Origin: Ascaris suum
Taxonomy: Eukaryota; Nematoda; Chromadorea; Rhabditida; Ascarididae
Direction of reading: 5' to 3'
Length of the DNA stretch: 64,000 bases
Assembly (NCBI GenBank): GCA_013433145.1
Contig: CM024175.1
Coordinates: forward strand, 4,200,516-4,264,515
Under the pieces are notes generated by a model. It did no database searches. It was not told the origin of the DNA and saw only the letters and a program-made list of their open reading frames with translations. Shown one piece after another: positions 16,843 to 29,497 of this stretch (within the stretch, counting starts at the first letter, position 1; each line of letters starts with the position of its first letter). Both the position numbers and the translations under genes were made by a program.

Positions 16843-16939
16843 TAGCCAGTCTTGGCTTCTTTGAGGAATAGAGACTGAAATTGGATTCTATCATGTATTT
16901 GCATTTGCGATCCTTGTTTGTGCACCGAAAGCATTATGT

Positions 16940-17230
16940 ATGGATGAAGAAATTACAGCCAAACATTCCTTAGTGCAAATCCATGGGATGGCATATCAAA
17001 TTCATTCAAGTATTCCGCTGTGGTTAGAACGTGGCAACGAATGTAAAAAAACCACTGCGCAAATAGATGCTACGAGAGCTGATGAATTAAACATGAGTAA
17101 AGCAAGTGAGCATTCATCTGGAATAAAGAAACCTTATACCATCGCCTGGCATCGCGAGATCGCAAGAAAGAAAATTCGCTATCAAAGTCAAGAAATTACA
17201 AATTCGCGAAATTGTTGCAGCAAGAAATAA
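16940..17230 (+). CDS. open frame of 96 codons, hydrophilic
   Basis: ATG at 16940 opens a frame rich in Lys, Glu and Ser (MDEEITAKHSLVQIHGMAYQ; later KKPYTIAWHREIARKK). It lies 98 bp from the divergent minus-strand frame 16842-16564, an arrangement compatible with a shared promoter region. There is no hydrophobic segment. No family was recognised and chance is possible. Confidence 0.28.
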   Translation: MDEEITAKHSLVQIHGMAYQIHSSIPLWLERGNECKKTTAQIDATRADELNMSKASEHSSGIKKPYTIAWHREIARKKIRYQSQEITNSRNCCSKK

Positions 17231-17440
17231 ACTGCGCGAAGTGGATTAAAAAAAGATGAATGTGAAGTTTCAATGGGCCAGGTTCCACAAAACACGTGTA
17301 TGAGAACTGGCAAGACGAGAAAGCAAGGTGAAACGAAGCAATAAACTAGCTTTTCTGCGGCTCCCAAAGATATTCCTACAATCCTTTAAAATTTTTCTTC
17401 ACATCTAATCAAGAAGGAAAATGCATATTCAGTAGGATCA

Positions 17441-17632
17441 ATGAAATGGGCTATGAAATTTGAAGTTAATATGAGCAAAGTGAGCAAAAGCATTTTTGTC
17501 GCAACGCCAACGAAACGAGCCAAAATCGTTTTTATCTGGAAACCAAAAAAAAATGCCAACGGACTTTCACTTCCTATCGACCTGAAAACTTCCTGTGCTG
17601 GAACGAACAAACCGAGCCAAGGTTTCCCATGA
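17441..17632 (+). CDS. small basic open frame, 63 codons
   Basis: ATG at 17441 (MKWAMKFEVNMSKVSKSIFV; later KRAKIVFIWKPKKNANG). It is lysine-rich and without Cys pairs. It is supported only by composition and an ATG start. Confidence 0.2.
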   Translation: MKWAMKFEVNMSKVSKSIFVATPTKRAKIVFIWKPKKNANGLSLPIDLKTSCAGTNKPSQGFP

Positions 17633-20731
<3,099 letters not shown>

Positions 20732-20938
20732 AAAAATCAGAAGGAAGTTCACAGGAACATCGTCTTTCGTTAAAAAGTCATTAAGGATGGATGTGAATTA
20801 GCATCGTGCAACAAAGCGTTTTGATCGAAAGCAAGGTGTTTCCGTTCACAAATACGGCGCGCTTCTCAGAGACCATCGTTCTCAGTTCGGATTTCTTCCA
20901 GTCTGAAATTCTACGGTGAATGCTTGTTTTCCATTCAG

Positions 20939-21113
20939 CATTTTACCTTACGAGGGAATGAGCAAGTTTTCCTCTCAACTTGTAAATGTTTTTTCGGCGC
21001 TCAACGCTGAGAGATTTTTGCCTACAACTGTTGCTACTGATTCGATTGTGCGTCCCTTCACTGAATTTCAGCGCTTTATTTACAATTTATCGTCTACATA
21101 TCCTTGTCAATAA
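20939..21113 (+). CDS. candidate terminal exon with poly(A) signal
   Basis: A canonical acceptor (GTTTTCCATTCAG) precedes 57 open codons (LPYEGMSKFSSQLVNVFSAL, then RFLPTTVATDSIVRPFTEFQ). The TAA stop at 21111 lies within the poly(A) hexamer AATAAA (21110-21115), a compact 3' end typical of nematodes. Upstream exons were not identified. No family was recognised. Confidence 0.32.
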
Positions 21114-21350
21114 AGACTGATGGGGCGTGTAATACCGATGTGCGCGGCAGGAGGAATGCTGTGGCCCTTGCCGGTCGACGGTAAACCGAAATCTAGCATA
21201 AGAACAAGGACCCTCGCCGACTTGAGACCTCCGAGTGACGTTTATTTGGAGTCCGCAGTGCAGGCCCTGCCACGACTGCCAGAAAACTCGGCATTCGACG
21301 TTTGTCATGTTCGGGGCGCAGACTGACCTCTGTGACAATCGTCACCATCC
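21114..21350. other. GC-rich island, possible repeat fragment
   Basis: This block is clearly richer in G and C than both flanks and is open on both strands, which suggests a foreign or repeat-derived segment. It begins right after the AATAAA at 21110. No inverted ends or target duplication were found by eye. Confidence 0.35.
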
Positions 21351-21533
21351 ACCCAAAGTTGGTTGCTAGTATCTTCGCAGAAATTTCCCACCAGGAATGT
21401 ACAACCCGAAATTTCTGCGAAGAAGGTGAAGTGTAAAATTAGAGTTGTCTTTCCTGAATCACGTCATCTGATACACTGAAAAACCCTCCTTAACTCAGCG
21501 AGTAAGACTAAGCGAACAAATTCTCGAAAGTTT

Positions 21534-21794
21534 TCATCCATCGGCAGAGAAAACAGATAAAAACGATCCTGTAAGAAATGATTTACACAGATTTGACAAA
21601 TTTCGAGTTAAGTCATCTGGATTACGTCTTTCGAGGCTTTGTTCGCGACATGATTTGCCTTGCACAGTGCACACATTTCTCTGCAGTTTTGAGTGATGTA
21701 ATGGTTCTATAATGAAAATGTGGCCATATATGATATGCAAAAGGATGAGGAAGATTTTCTTCGGCGTTTCTTCAGCAAAATTTCCTGCAAGCAT
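21534..21794 (-). CDS. open frame of 86 codons with one membrane-like segment
   Basis: ATG at 21794 begins MLAGNFAEETPKKIFLILLH, giving one hydrophobic segment (FLILLHIIYGHIFII). A Cys- and Arg-containing region (VCTVQGKSCREQSLERRNPD) follows. No splice junctions are needed. The family is unknown and chance is possible. Confidence 0.27.
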   Translation of the reverse strand: MLAGNFAEETPKKIFLILLHIIYGHIFIIEPLHHSKLQRNVCTVQGKSCREQSLERRNPDDLTRNLSNLCKSFLTGSFLSVFSADG

Positions 21795-22786
21795 GAGCTG
21801 GAATTAATTGTTCCTTAGGACACGTTTATAGAAAAAGTTAGGTAGATGGTTCAGTTTCAGCAAAATAGCTTCATTCTTGATCAAGTATTGGATGTTCGAA
21901 ATATTTATCTGAAGCGTATTTCATTGGCAGTTTCGTATTCTTCTATGAAGTTGCACTACCAAAACAGTGATGCTGCGGAAGCCCATGAATGGGGTTCGCT
22001 TGAACCCTGTTTCATTTTTTTTCTGAACTTGTATGTAGGTTTAGGGAGGTGAAATAATCAGTGGCCTCGAGGAATTGCATGCAGTCAGTACAATAAGCCT
22101 AAGAAGCACAAATCTAAGAGTGCTGAAAATAATGTTAGCGAACAAAGAAATTCCGATTTCAGCAGTAAAATCCGAACATTCATGATTGCACACCCATCAG
22201 ATTTCTCTGAAATTTCCACAAATGACTACTGGGAGCTAAAGCCGGGCATTTTTTAAACGGCAAATACGTTTGGCCTGGGATCGTATTCTGAAATCACTCT
22301 ATCTTTTTTTCTCTTCTCCCCTAGCAGTAAATACTCCAACTAGTGATATCGTTATGTAAATTCTTTTCACTTTACTTTAACCTTTAAAGGATGTTTTTCA
22401 GCAGCCATAATAAACACTGCCTAGAAATTTTGCAGTGTTGTTTAAGATGTATTTTTAACTATGCGTTTTATTCTTCTGTATGTAAAAATGTAAAAGGGAG
22501 CAAGGAAGTGACTGAAGTTTCCTTCGGCCATATATTATTTAATTGCTTTAAAATATAATGCTTGGAATTTGCAAGGACGATAGTAGAAAGGGAAAAAGGC
22601 TGTGGAATTTCGCCCACGCCCTTGATGACCAACATCACAAATTTTGAAGGAATCGAATTGCATTTGCGACATTTTGTTCGACGAAATTTGCGTCATTCTT
22701 GGATGGCGACTTGCTGCATTTCACATTCGCCTAGGAAGCGCTACCTATAGATGCGCCTTCCTTGATTTTGAGCGTTTTACAGTGCC

Positions 22787-22989
22787 TCAGAAGATTCGCC
22801 GTTCGGTGATGCCTTCAGCGCCACGAATTTTGCCAGTTTCGGCCTTCAGCATTTGGTACGAGGCGTCTGAGCTATATTTCTTCTTTTCGCCAATATTACT
22901 TGTATTTCTGGCATGCAGCATTAGGCGCAAGAGCGATTTTAAAAATTCGTCGTCTAAATGGTAGAGGCCACTAATTGCGTACACTTTAC
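22787..22989 (-). CDS. candidate terminal exon, hydrophilic
   Basis: An ATATTTTCAAG acceptor is followed by 66 codons with strongly protein-like composition (YAISGLYHLDDEFLKSLLRL, NTSNIGEKKKYSSDASYQML) and a TGA. The plus strand is also open but gives a poorer hydrophobic sequence. The upstream minus-strand frame at 23449-23204 ends near a GTGACG donor, but its phase does not join simply to this exon. Confidence 0.32.
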
Positions 22990-23203
22990 CTTGAAAATAT
23001 TTACATGCAGTTATAAAGATTTCGGAGTTTCCAAATTAAAGGGTTTCTGACAGGGCGCCGCCGTGCTCTCCACTTCAAATAATACTTAAACTCGATCTAT
23101 TAGTTTCTAATTATAAATGACACAGTATATTTTGATGAGTGCAGGTATAAAAGTGAATTTCCACCGAATATTTATGGCACACTCTTATACTTCCTTAATT
23201 TCG

Positions 23204-23449
23204 TCACCTTTTTTCAGTTATATATAAATTCGTCTCCGCTGTGTGCGTAACATATGTCCTTATGCATAGCTTATTTTCCACCTCGTGTAGTATGTCTGCG
23301 TTCACAAACATATCGTAGTGGACTTGTTGAAATATAAAATCTTGAAATACAATCAATGGATTTTTGGGACCATTTCCCATCCATCTCTCTTGGTTCGAAG
23401 TTTTTTGGTGGTCGTGAGAGATACTGGCGTATGTCCATTGGGATGGCAT
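23204..23449 (-). CDS. open frame of 81 codons, possible first exon
   Basis: ATG at 23449 encodes a polar sequence (HDHQKTSNQERWMGNGPKNP, then FQQVHYDMFVNADILHEVEN). Near its end AAAAG meets GTGACG, a possible donor. It may belong with the candidate exon 22989-22787 if a different junction is used. No family was recognised. Confidence 0.28.
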   Translation of the reverse strand: MPSQWTYASISHDHQKTSNQERWMGNGPKNPLIVFQDFIFQQVHYDMFVNADILHEVENKLCIRTYVTHTAETNLYITEKR

Positions 23450-24046
23450 AGTTATTTTAAATTTCGAAATATTTTCTTCTCACATTTTTCCCGTTCGATC
23501 CTCAAATGCAATATGTCGTTGCTCTCTGAAATTGGAAAGAAACATCCACAACATGGTCTCCAATGAAATCATGCTCTTCCGATGAACAGCTGAACTCTCA
23601 TTTCACTCCCACTTATTTTATCGTCTTATATGTGGTCACTGCTTCATATTTCCCGTCCGAAGAAGTACCTCCGAAACTTCTCATAACTGGAAAATTATTT
23701 CATTATCTTTTTTGTTTATTCCACTGTAACGTTACATTTAGCCGACAATACTGTCGAATCACCGAATCACCAGAAGTCCGAAAATATCTTCTGCTGAAAT
23801 CATACCATGGCAGTCAAAGAAATCAAACACTTATGATTCCGTTAAATTTTCATTTTCTACCGTGCACAGTCATATTCGGCTCAGTTTTCCAAAAACACAG
23901 ACGAAGCACTTGCAATTCTTTGTCGAAATGAAGCTGTTCGCCTATGAAATTAAACTGTTTTCAGACTATATTGAAATAATGGAGCACGCCTATCGTAAGC
24001 ACTATTTTACTTGCGCAAACACTGAATAACGCGGTATGTTTTGTGT

Positions 24047-24313
24047 TTAGAAATTAAAAATGTCGTTTTCACGTGAAATTTTGAAGTAAAAAAGGTTTAA
24101 GATTTCGCTGCAATCCCTTGGATATGTCGCGTGATTTAGAACAAGATTGTTGCATACTAGCTTGCATTCTGTGACGGAGACACGAAACTTGAGCAAAATG
24201 CGTTGATCTTCGTATCGTCCCCTGCATAAATTCATAAGAAACGTGCAATCATTAAAAGATATGAAATTTTTTCCTGAGAAATTTTTGCTTGAAATTTCTT
24301 TTTTACACTTCAC
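24047..24313 (-). CDS. open frame of 88 codons, Cys-containing
   Basis: The frame starts with GTG, so an internal exon is more likely; an AATTTCTCAG acceptor lies inside it near 24275. It encodes NLCRGRYEDQRILLKFRVSV and TECKLVCNNLVLNHATYPRD with five cysteines. No family was recognised. Confidence 0.24.
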   Translation of the reverse strand: MKCKKEISSKNFSGKNFISFNDCTFLMNLCRGRYEDQRILLKFRVSVTECKLVCNNLVLNHATYPRDCSEILNLFYFKISRENDIFNF

Positions 24314-25339
24314 GGAAGTTTTTTTTTAATGAAAGCGCAAAATTTGCGTTCTTTTGTGCCAATAAGCTAGTGAATACATGAAGCAGTGATTCAATATGCT
24401 TTCCTCTGATTTATGCATGCTGAGCATTATCTGCTGAAAAAATGATCACCAGATGTGTTGAGACGCTATCTGCTATTAATTCGTCGATCCATCAACTGCA
24501 ATGCTGCTTTCCACATAGCGCCTTCGATGACAGACACAAAAATCATTCAAGTGGTGAACGAGATATCGTAGTTTTCATGTTATTCACAGTAAGACTTTGT
24601 TAGTCCACGATTTGAAGTCTGATTTCTGGAACGAAGCACATCTGTGGCGAACAAAAATCCATAAATTCTCTGTGTTTATTGCATCTTAGCTGCCATGGCT
24701 ATGTAAATAATGTAACATTCAGCGGAATTAAAAGTAAAAAGACGGTGTAAACGCTGTGAAAATTTCATCAACGGCTTAAGTAAGAAAGTATATTATTGTC
24801 AAAAATTGCAGCGATATATTTTATCCTTAACATTTCTGAGAGATTTTAACGTTGTCCGAATTGCTTTCTCTGAATTCGTAAGCGACTTCAATGATATCGC
24901 GAGTTTTCTTCGAATACCGCCTAGAACCTGGCTGAGACGTTTTGCGCATCAGCTAAATCAGCACTAAATTATGCGAAGCAATCAATTTTCGCTACGAATC
25001 ATAAAAGTTGAAAAAAAAAGTGCTGAGGGCAAATAAAAGGTGATTGATCGTTCTCATAAATTCAATAAACATATATGCAGAGATTTTGCACGAATGTTTG
25101 CGATTCGAATCCAAAAAATTAAACGACCACTATTCTTTGCTCTCATTTATTCTCTTGTTATTTCTGTTTATTTGATTTTCCCCATGGGAAATTTCTTCAT
25201 TGTTTTACAGTCTTTTTATAATAACCTCTGGAAATATCTAATCTTTCCGACATCATAATTTTCCCGTCGCTTAAGTGCATTCCGTTTCCGCACGTGTCCA
25301 TGTATTTTTGGCTGTTGCTCTCACTCTTTCAAATAACAA

Positions 25340-25666
25340 ATGTGGCACGTCAATTGTTCTAAATTATCATTTCATGAGACAAAATATGAGCATCATAATA
25401 CCATTGTTGAGTCGTGCTGCAAAAGCTTAATGCTGACTGGCAGGGATGCAGCTGATTGGAGATATTCGCGCCCGGCTTCCTTCCGCCATGGACGCTTAAG
25501 CAACAAGACCTTGAGACCGACAATTGCACAGAGCGATTTGCGTCGTAACAGATGTCAGCTGCGCAACCATGTTGAAATGATGTTATATAAGAGATGCAGT
25601 CACCAGATGCATTACTTGAATGCCAAGCGAACAAGCCTGCTGACTCACTCGTTTAAGCGGCCGTAA
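25340..25666 (+). CDS. candidate 3' exon with overlapping poly(A) signal
   Basis: The last 75 codons are basic and protein-like (RPASFRHGRLSNKTLRPTIA, NRCQLRNHVEMMLYKRCS). The TAA stop is followed at once by another TAA inside AATAAA (25665-25670). An acceptor-like CTGACTGGCAG near 25443 may mark the true exon start. The opposite strand is open for 91 codons, so the strand call rests mainly on the poly(A) signal. Confidence 0.26.
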   Translation: MWHVNCSKLSFHETKYEHHNTIVESCCKSLMLTGRDAADWRYSRPASFRHGRLSNKTLRPTIAQSDLRRNRCQLRNHVEMMLYKRCSHQMHYLNAKRTSLLTHSFKRP

Positions 25667-25797
25667 TAAAGTTTTTCCCCAAAACTGTTTTTGATATGTG
25701 TGACTGAAGCCGAATTTAAAGGACAAAAATTAATAAAAACGTTTTTTTTTTTGAATAATTTTAATGAATAAACAGTTTCATTTGATGTTTCAAGTCT

Positions 25798-28068
25798 TCA
25801 TCTTCCAAATTGGTCGTCTGCACACCTCCAGAAGGGGCGCACATTAGCCTTTCCGCCGTAATGAAGCTGGTTGCCAACATCAATTTCAAACTGCTCACGA
25901 ACGGCAGCTGGCCACGAAATTTGATGTGTCGTCGTCGTATAATGATTGCCAATGAAGTAAATCGCCAGCGCTGGAAAGAATTTATTGATCTCTAGGAGAA
26001 ATACGTGGATATCGAGCACTGTAAGGACGTAGAATTCAATGGAGCAGAAAAATATGCAAGCAGATGTTGGTGGGATCATTTAATTATTTATTTATTTTAT
26101 TTATTTCAATCAACAGAGCATTCATTACGAATAAATGTCTCTTCATATTGATTCCAGTTGTCCCGATTCAATGCTTCTCTGATCCAGTTGGCTCCTGCGG
26201 TCTTTTTTAAAGAATCACTCCACCTCATTACAGGTCGGCCTCTACTTCTTTTGCCAATTCGTGGTGTCCATTCTGTTATTCTTTTACCCAGTCGTCCTTT
26301 TTCAGTGCAGATACCTTCGCCGCCCATCTAAATTTCCTCATTCCGGCCTCGGTTACCCAATCCTTTACCTTTGTTACACCTCGGAGCCATTCGTTGCCTT
26401 TCATCCATCGTATTTTGATTCCTACCATAATTCTTTCCATTCTTCTCTCTGCCGCTGCCAGTAGCTTGCACACTTTCTTAGTTGTTACCCATGTCTCCGA
26501 ACCGTACAAAATTGTTGGCGTCACGCTTTTTTCAAAGAGTTTCCACTTGAGACTCATCGGTACTTTTTTTTCACGGTATAAGTCTTTATTCTTAAAAAGA
26601 GCTTTCCATCCTTGTTCGATCCTGTGTCGTACATCTGCTTCCGTCCCTTCGCTCATTTTTATGCATCTGTCCAAGTAGATAAATTCATTTACGCTTTTAA
26701 TCTTCTCGCCTCTTACGACGATCGTCGACTTCAGGTCTCGGTTGCTCATCAGCTTCGTTTTGGAGGTGTTTAACCGGAAGCCAACTAATGCACTTCTCAC
26801 CTCGAGTTCTTTTAGCACTTTCTTTATTTGGTTGAAGTTGTGAGATATCGAGACCATGTCGTCTCCGAACCTTAATGCGAAAGTCTTTTCCCGTCCACGT
26901 TCACGCCCTTCTTTTGCCAGTCTAACTCGTCGGACACGAGCTGTAAAGCTGCATTGAACAGCAGAGGGGTTATCCAGTCTCCTTGCCGTACTCCTCTCTT
27001 TACCTGTATTAGTATTTGCCTTTCATGCAAGAAAACCGTAATTATCGATTCACATTGGATTTCTTGAAGGATGGATATTATTGAAGGGTGTACGGAGACG
27101 CTTTCCAAAGATTTCCACAGGGAGGCATGTTCAACAGAATCCAAGCCTTTTTCGCACTCTACGAACAGCAAGTAAAGGGGCAAGTTGTACTCTCTGGTTT
27201 TCTCGACGAGTACGGTAAGCACGTGGATTTGGTCGGTTGTTGACTTTCCCGGCCTAAAGACTGTCTGCTCGACATCTTGTTTCTGCTCAATTTGTTGCTG
27301 CAGTCTTTTGCATAAAACTTTCGGGAAACACTTTGAGATTGTTGGCAGGAGTGATCCAACGGTTGCGTTAGAATCATCCATTATAACGGTGAACGTAGAT
27401 CGCTGTTCATTAACTACAGCTGTCAGGTCGTCCAAGAATTACGTATATTCCTCACTGCTTTGGCCTCCGTGTGGTGCACATATTTGAATTAGTCGTATGT
27501 TTGTTTTTCTATTGATCTTAATTTTGATTTGCGCGATTCTAGGAGAATGAGAAGAGAATGACATTATCTTAGCCTTCCATTCTTTCGAAACATAAAATCC
27601 GACTCCACCCCGCGATGTCTCATTCTCTCCCCGGCAAAACAAGCAGTTACCGTTTGGCCGGTCGACGGCCTCTTTGCCTTTCTAACTTCTGCTAGGCCGA
27701 TTATATCGAAATTGATTTTTGACGCCTCTTCTTCCAATTCCTCCAACCGGTCATACGATAGCAGCGTCCTTGCATTATACGTACATAGGTTGAACATGGT
27801 CGCGTTAAGGTTAGGGCTTAGGCTCGTCTCCTGTCCGTTGGATGCTGACGAGTCGGTTCACCGTTGTTCCTCTTGTGAAGGTCGGAGCTTACTTGAAGCC
27901 GTCCGCGCAGCAGCGAATGTTGAACGATGAAAGGTGGGATCATTAGGCATATGAAATTGCGCGCTGCCCAAAAGTCGAATGCAAGAATGATCAACCTCGG
28001 CAATTCTCGTGGCAAAAATGGCAGTGACGAAAATGACCTTTGGCAGAGGTGCCCAAGAGAAGTGTCCT
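25798..28068 (-). CDS. open frame interrupted by the RTE insertion
   Basis: The two flanks of the retrotransposon (28068-27945 and 26080-25798) join in one minus-strand frame when the element and one copy of its target duplication are removed. The frame runs about 135 codons from a TAG near 28069 to a TGA at 25798. Across the junction it reads ARNFICLMIPPTSACIFFC; further on it has a hydrophobic segment (FFPALAIYFIG) and a polar tail with Trp and Cys. Several other open minus frames lie just upstream (28.2-29.5 kb), so this may be the 3' part of one gene disabled by the insertion. On the plus strand another joined frame from an ATG near 26039 is also open. Confidence 0.4.
26069..26080. repeat. 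target-site duplication, left copy
   Basis: GGTGGGATCATT is identical to 27933-27944 and sits next to the 3' AT-rich tail of the minus-strand element. Confidence 0.92.
26106..27435 (-). pseudogene. reverse transcriptase remnant of RTE element
   Basis: The frame passes from an endonuclease motif (VIMDDSNATVG) straight into the reverse-transcriptase text SLLPTISKCFPKVLCKRL, marking the deletion. Motif A is FVECEKGLDS near 27155, where the family has F-x-D; the catalytic Asp is Glu here. The conserved RQGD block follows. A one-base deletion near 26871 shifts the frame just before motif C, which reads FGDD (26858-26869) where FADD or YADD is usual. A further frameshift near 26280 leads into the C-terminal RITEWTPRIG and GRPVMRW region. 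With the deletion, at least two frameshifts and the changed Asp it cannot be active. Confidence 0.95.
27436..27797 (-). pseudogene. AP-endonuclease remnant of RTE element
   Basis: The start MFNLCTYNARTLLSYDRLEE and INFDIIGLAEVRK match the N-terminal block of RTE endonucleases (family CTYNARTL, then a catalytic Glu in the E-V-R region). A frameshift near 27640 moves the reading into GENETSRGGVGFYVSK, and an in-frame TAA at 27439-27441 interrupts the run before FLDDLTAVVNEQRST. The Asp-x-Asn active-site pair survives as DSN in the next frame, but the rest of the nuclease is deleted. Confidence 0.93.
27933..27944. repeat. target-site duplication, right copy
   Basis: GGTGGGATCATT, identical to 26069-26080, abuts the 5' end of the minus-strand element. 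Confidence 0.92.
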
Positions 28069-28179
28069 ACGGCGCTGTTGCCAAAGATGCAACTGTTGAG
28101 GCGCGAAAATCTCTTGTGACGCATGTGTCCCCATGGTATTCACGAAGCAAGGCGCGAACGTATCCTGGTAAAAGTGCAG

Positions 28180-28626
28180 CTAACAAATTACTCTGAGCCG
28201 CAAGTGCCCAGCAATCCAACTGCCGAAACGACACCCCAGCACAACTAGTGTAGTGAAGCTTAGTAATGATGCTCTTATGAGCACAAAACGGCTCGCGAAA
28301 GTACTCAATACAGCAACCTCATTCACTATATTTTGCACTCCCTGAAAAATAAAGTGAAGGCAAGAATACACAATAAAAGAAGCGCAGTAAGAAAGCGTCG
28401 AGCAGTTTGAGTAAGAGAAGAAAAATATCAGACGCCGCTTCGAATAACAAAGGATGGGAGGCATAATTAGATGCAAAAGTATTCCTGATAAATCGATTCG
28501 ACGGAAGCGAGGAGAATTAAACAGAGCTTCGCCGAGATAAAGAGGCGCTCCATGCAAAGCAAACTGTTTCGACGGGCAATTATCGTTAATCCTAAAGGCG
28601 AAATGAAGTGATAAGATCATGGCCAT
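28180..28626 (-). CDS. 148-codon frame, possible membrane-protein exons
   Basis: ATG at 28626 opens 148 codons. A canonical acceptor (CACTTTATTTTTCAG) near 28345 splits it, so the real structure may be two exons around a short intron. The C-terminal half reads GVQNIVNEVAVLSTFASRFV, then SLLSFTTLVVLGCRFG, a hydrophobic segment. It lies just upstream, on the same strand, of the frame interrupted by the RTE and may be part of the same gene. No family was recognised. Confidence 0.34.
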   Translation of the reverse strand: MAMILSLHFAFRINDNCPSKQFALHGAPLYLGEALFNSPRFRRIDLSGILLHLIMPPILCYSKRRLIFFFSYSNCSTLSYCASFIVYSCLHFIFQGVQNIVNEVAVLSTFASRFVLIRASLLSFTTLVVLGCRFGSWIAGHLRLRVIC

Positions 28627-28658
28627 TTTAGAAGGCTTTGCATATACCGTTCGAATGA

Positions 28659-29022
28659 TTAAAACAGATAGAGGAGTTTGATGGGTTCATCTGTGCCTTC
28701 GTAATGAACATAAACAAATAAGAGTTGGCGCGTGATGTTAAAAGGATGTAGCAAAAGCATGAGTGACTCATAAATGCCATCGAAGATAAAGTTAGTGGGA
28801 GAGGTCGATGTACAGGTCGAAGTAGCAGGCTCTGTGGGCGACGTTGTTTGCAAAATCGTTAAGAGATTGCACCAATGAGTCAACTTTGCAGTGACTCGGC
28901 AACGAATAATCTCCAATATAGTAGTTTTCATAGAATATTCTTCTGATGAGATCGTCAAGCGAGCAATGTGCACTTAGCTTCTTGCGTTTGTGTCGCTGAC
29001 TATCAGCTCGTTTTACTTTCAT
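28659..29022 (-). CDS. coding-like region with one frame change, unidentified
   Basis: ATG at 29022 begins a polar frame (MKVKRADSQRHKRKKLSAHC, then DDLIRRIFYENYYIGDYSLP and VDSLVQSLNDFANNVAHRAC) that stops at 28792. A second frame, open from before this point, carries on with NFIFDGIYESLMLLLHPFNI to 28659. The two could be joined by a one-base frameshift near 28800, making this a pseudogene, or they may be separate chance frames. Confidence 0.3.
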
Positions 29023-29164
29023 AGCTAATATTTCGAGTACTTTATTTGTGAATTTGCATAAATCGTCTCAGAAATATACTATTGAGAGAATTCTTTTTTG
29101 TTTACTTCATCTCTTGAATGTTCTCTACCAAAGTGATTGTTTGCGCATCGTTAAAGAATTTCTT

Positions 29165-29497
29165 TCATTTATGAATCAGAGTTTCTATTGAAAGCAATGG
29201 GAAATAGCTGAAAAAAGAGCACGTATAAGAAAGAGGAATAATAAATAGAAGAAAGATTTGCCTTAAACAGTTTTTTCGCAAATATTTCCGATGATTTGCA
29301 CATAAAAACAGTGAAATATCTGTTGGTATAGTCGAGTCATCTAGATCTTCTGGGGCGGCAAACAGTGCCAAATTGTAGAAAGTCGACTGAAACACATTTT
29401 TATTTGAACGAGATAATGCATGTTCATAAGACAAGTCATGCATCAATAATGTGATGGCTGGAATGCAGTGGAACATCATCCTTGAACGTAGATTCAC
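29165..29497 (-). CDS. 110-codon frame with C-terminal hydrophobic segment
   Basis: The frame starts with GTG; two ATG codons follow six codons later. It encodes LSYEHALSRSNKNVFQSTFY, LALFAAPEDLDDSTIPTDIS and a hydrophobic stretch (IFLLFIIPLSYTCSFFSYF). It is the most upstream of the minus-strand series at 25.8-29.5 kb. No family was recognised and splice evidence is weak. Confidence 0.28.
   Translation of the reverse strand: MNLRSRMMFHCIPAITLLMHDLSYEHALSRSNKNVFQSTFYNLALFAAPEDLDDSTIPTDISLFLCANHRKYLRKNCLRQIFLLFIIPLSYTCSFFSYFPLLSIETLIHK

Larger units (their letters stand above)
26081..27932 (-). mobile_element. degenerate RTE-type non-LTR retrotransposon
   Basis: On the minus strand the element carries, in order, the N-terminal part of an AP-endonuclease, the central to C-terminal part of a reverse transcriptase, and an RTE-type C-terminal region (GKRSRGRPVMRWSDSLKK). 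It ends in a short AAAT-type tail (26081-26105) instead of a long poly(A). A perfect 12-base target-site duplication brackets it, so both ends are defined. Its 1.85 kb is well short of a full RTE of about 3.2 kb; an internal deletion joins the endonuclease directly to reverse-transcriptase block 1/2. It is not autonomous. Confidence 0.96.
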
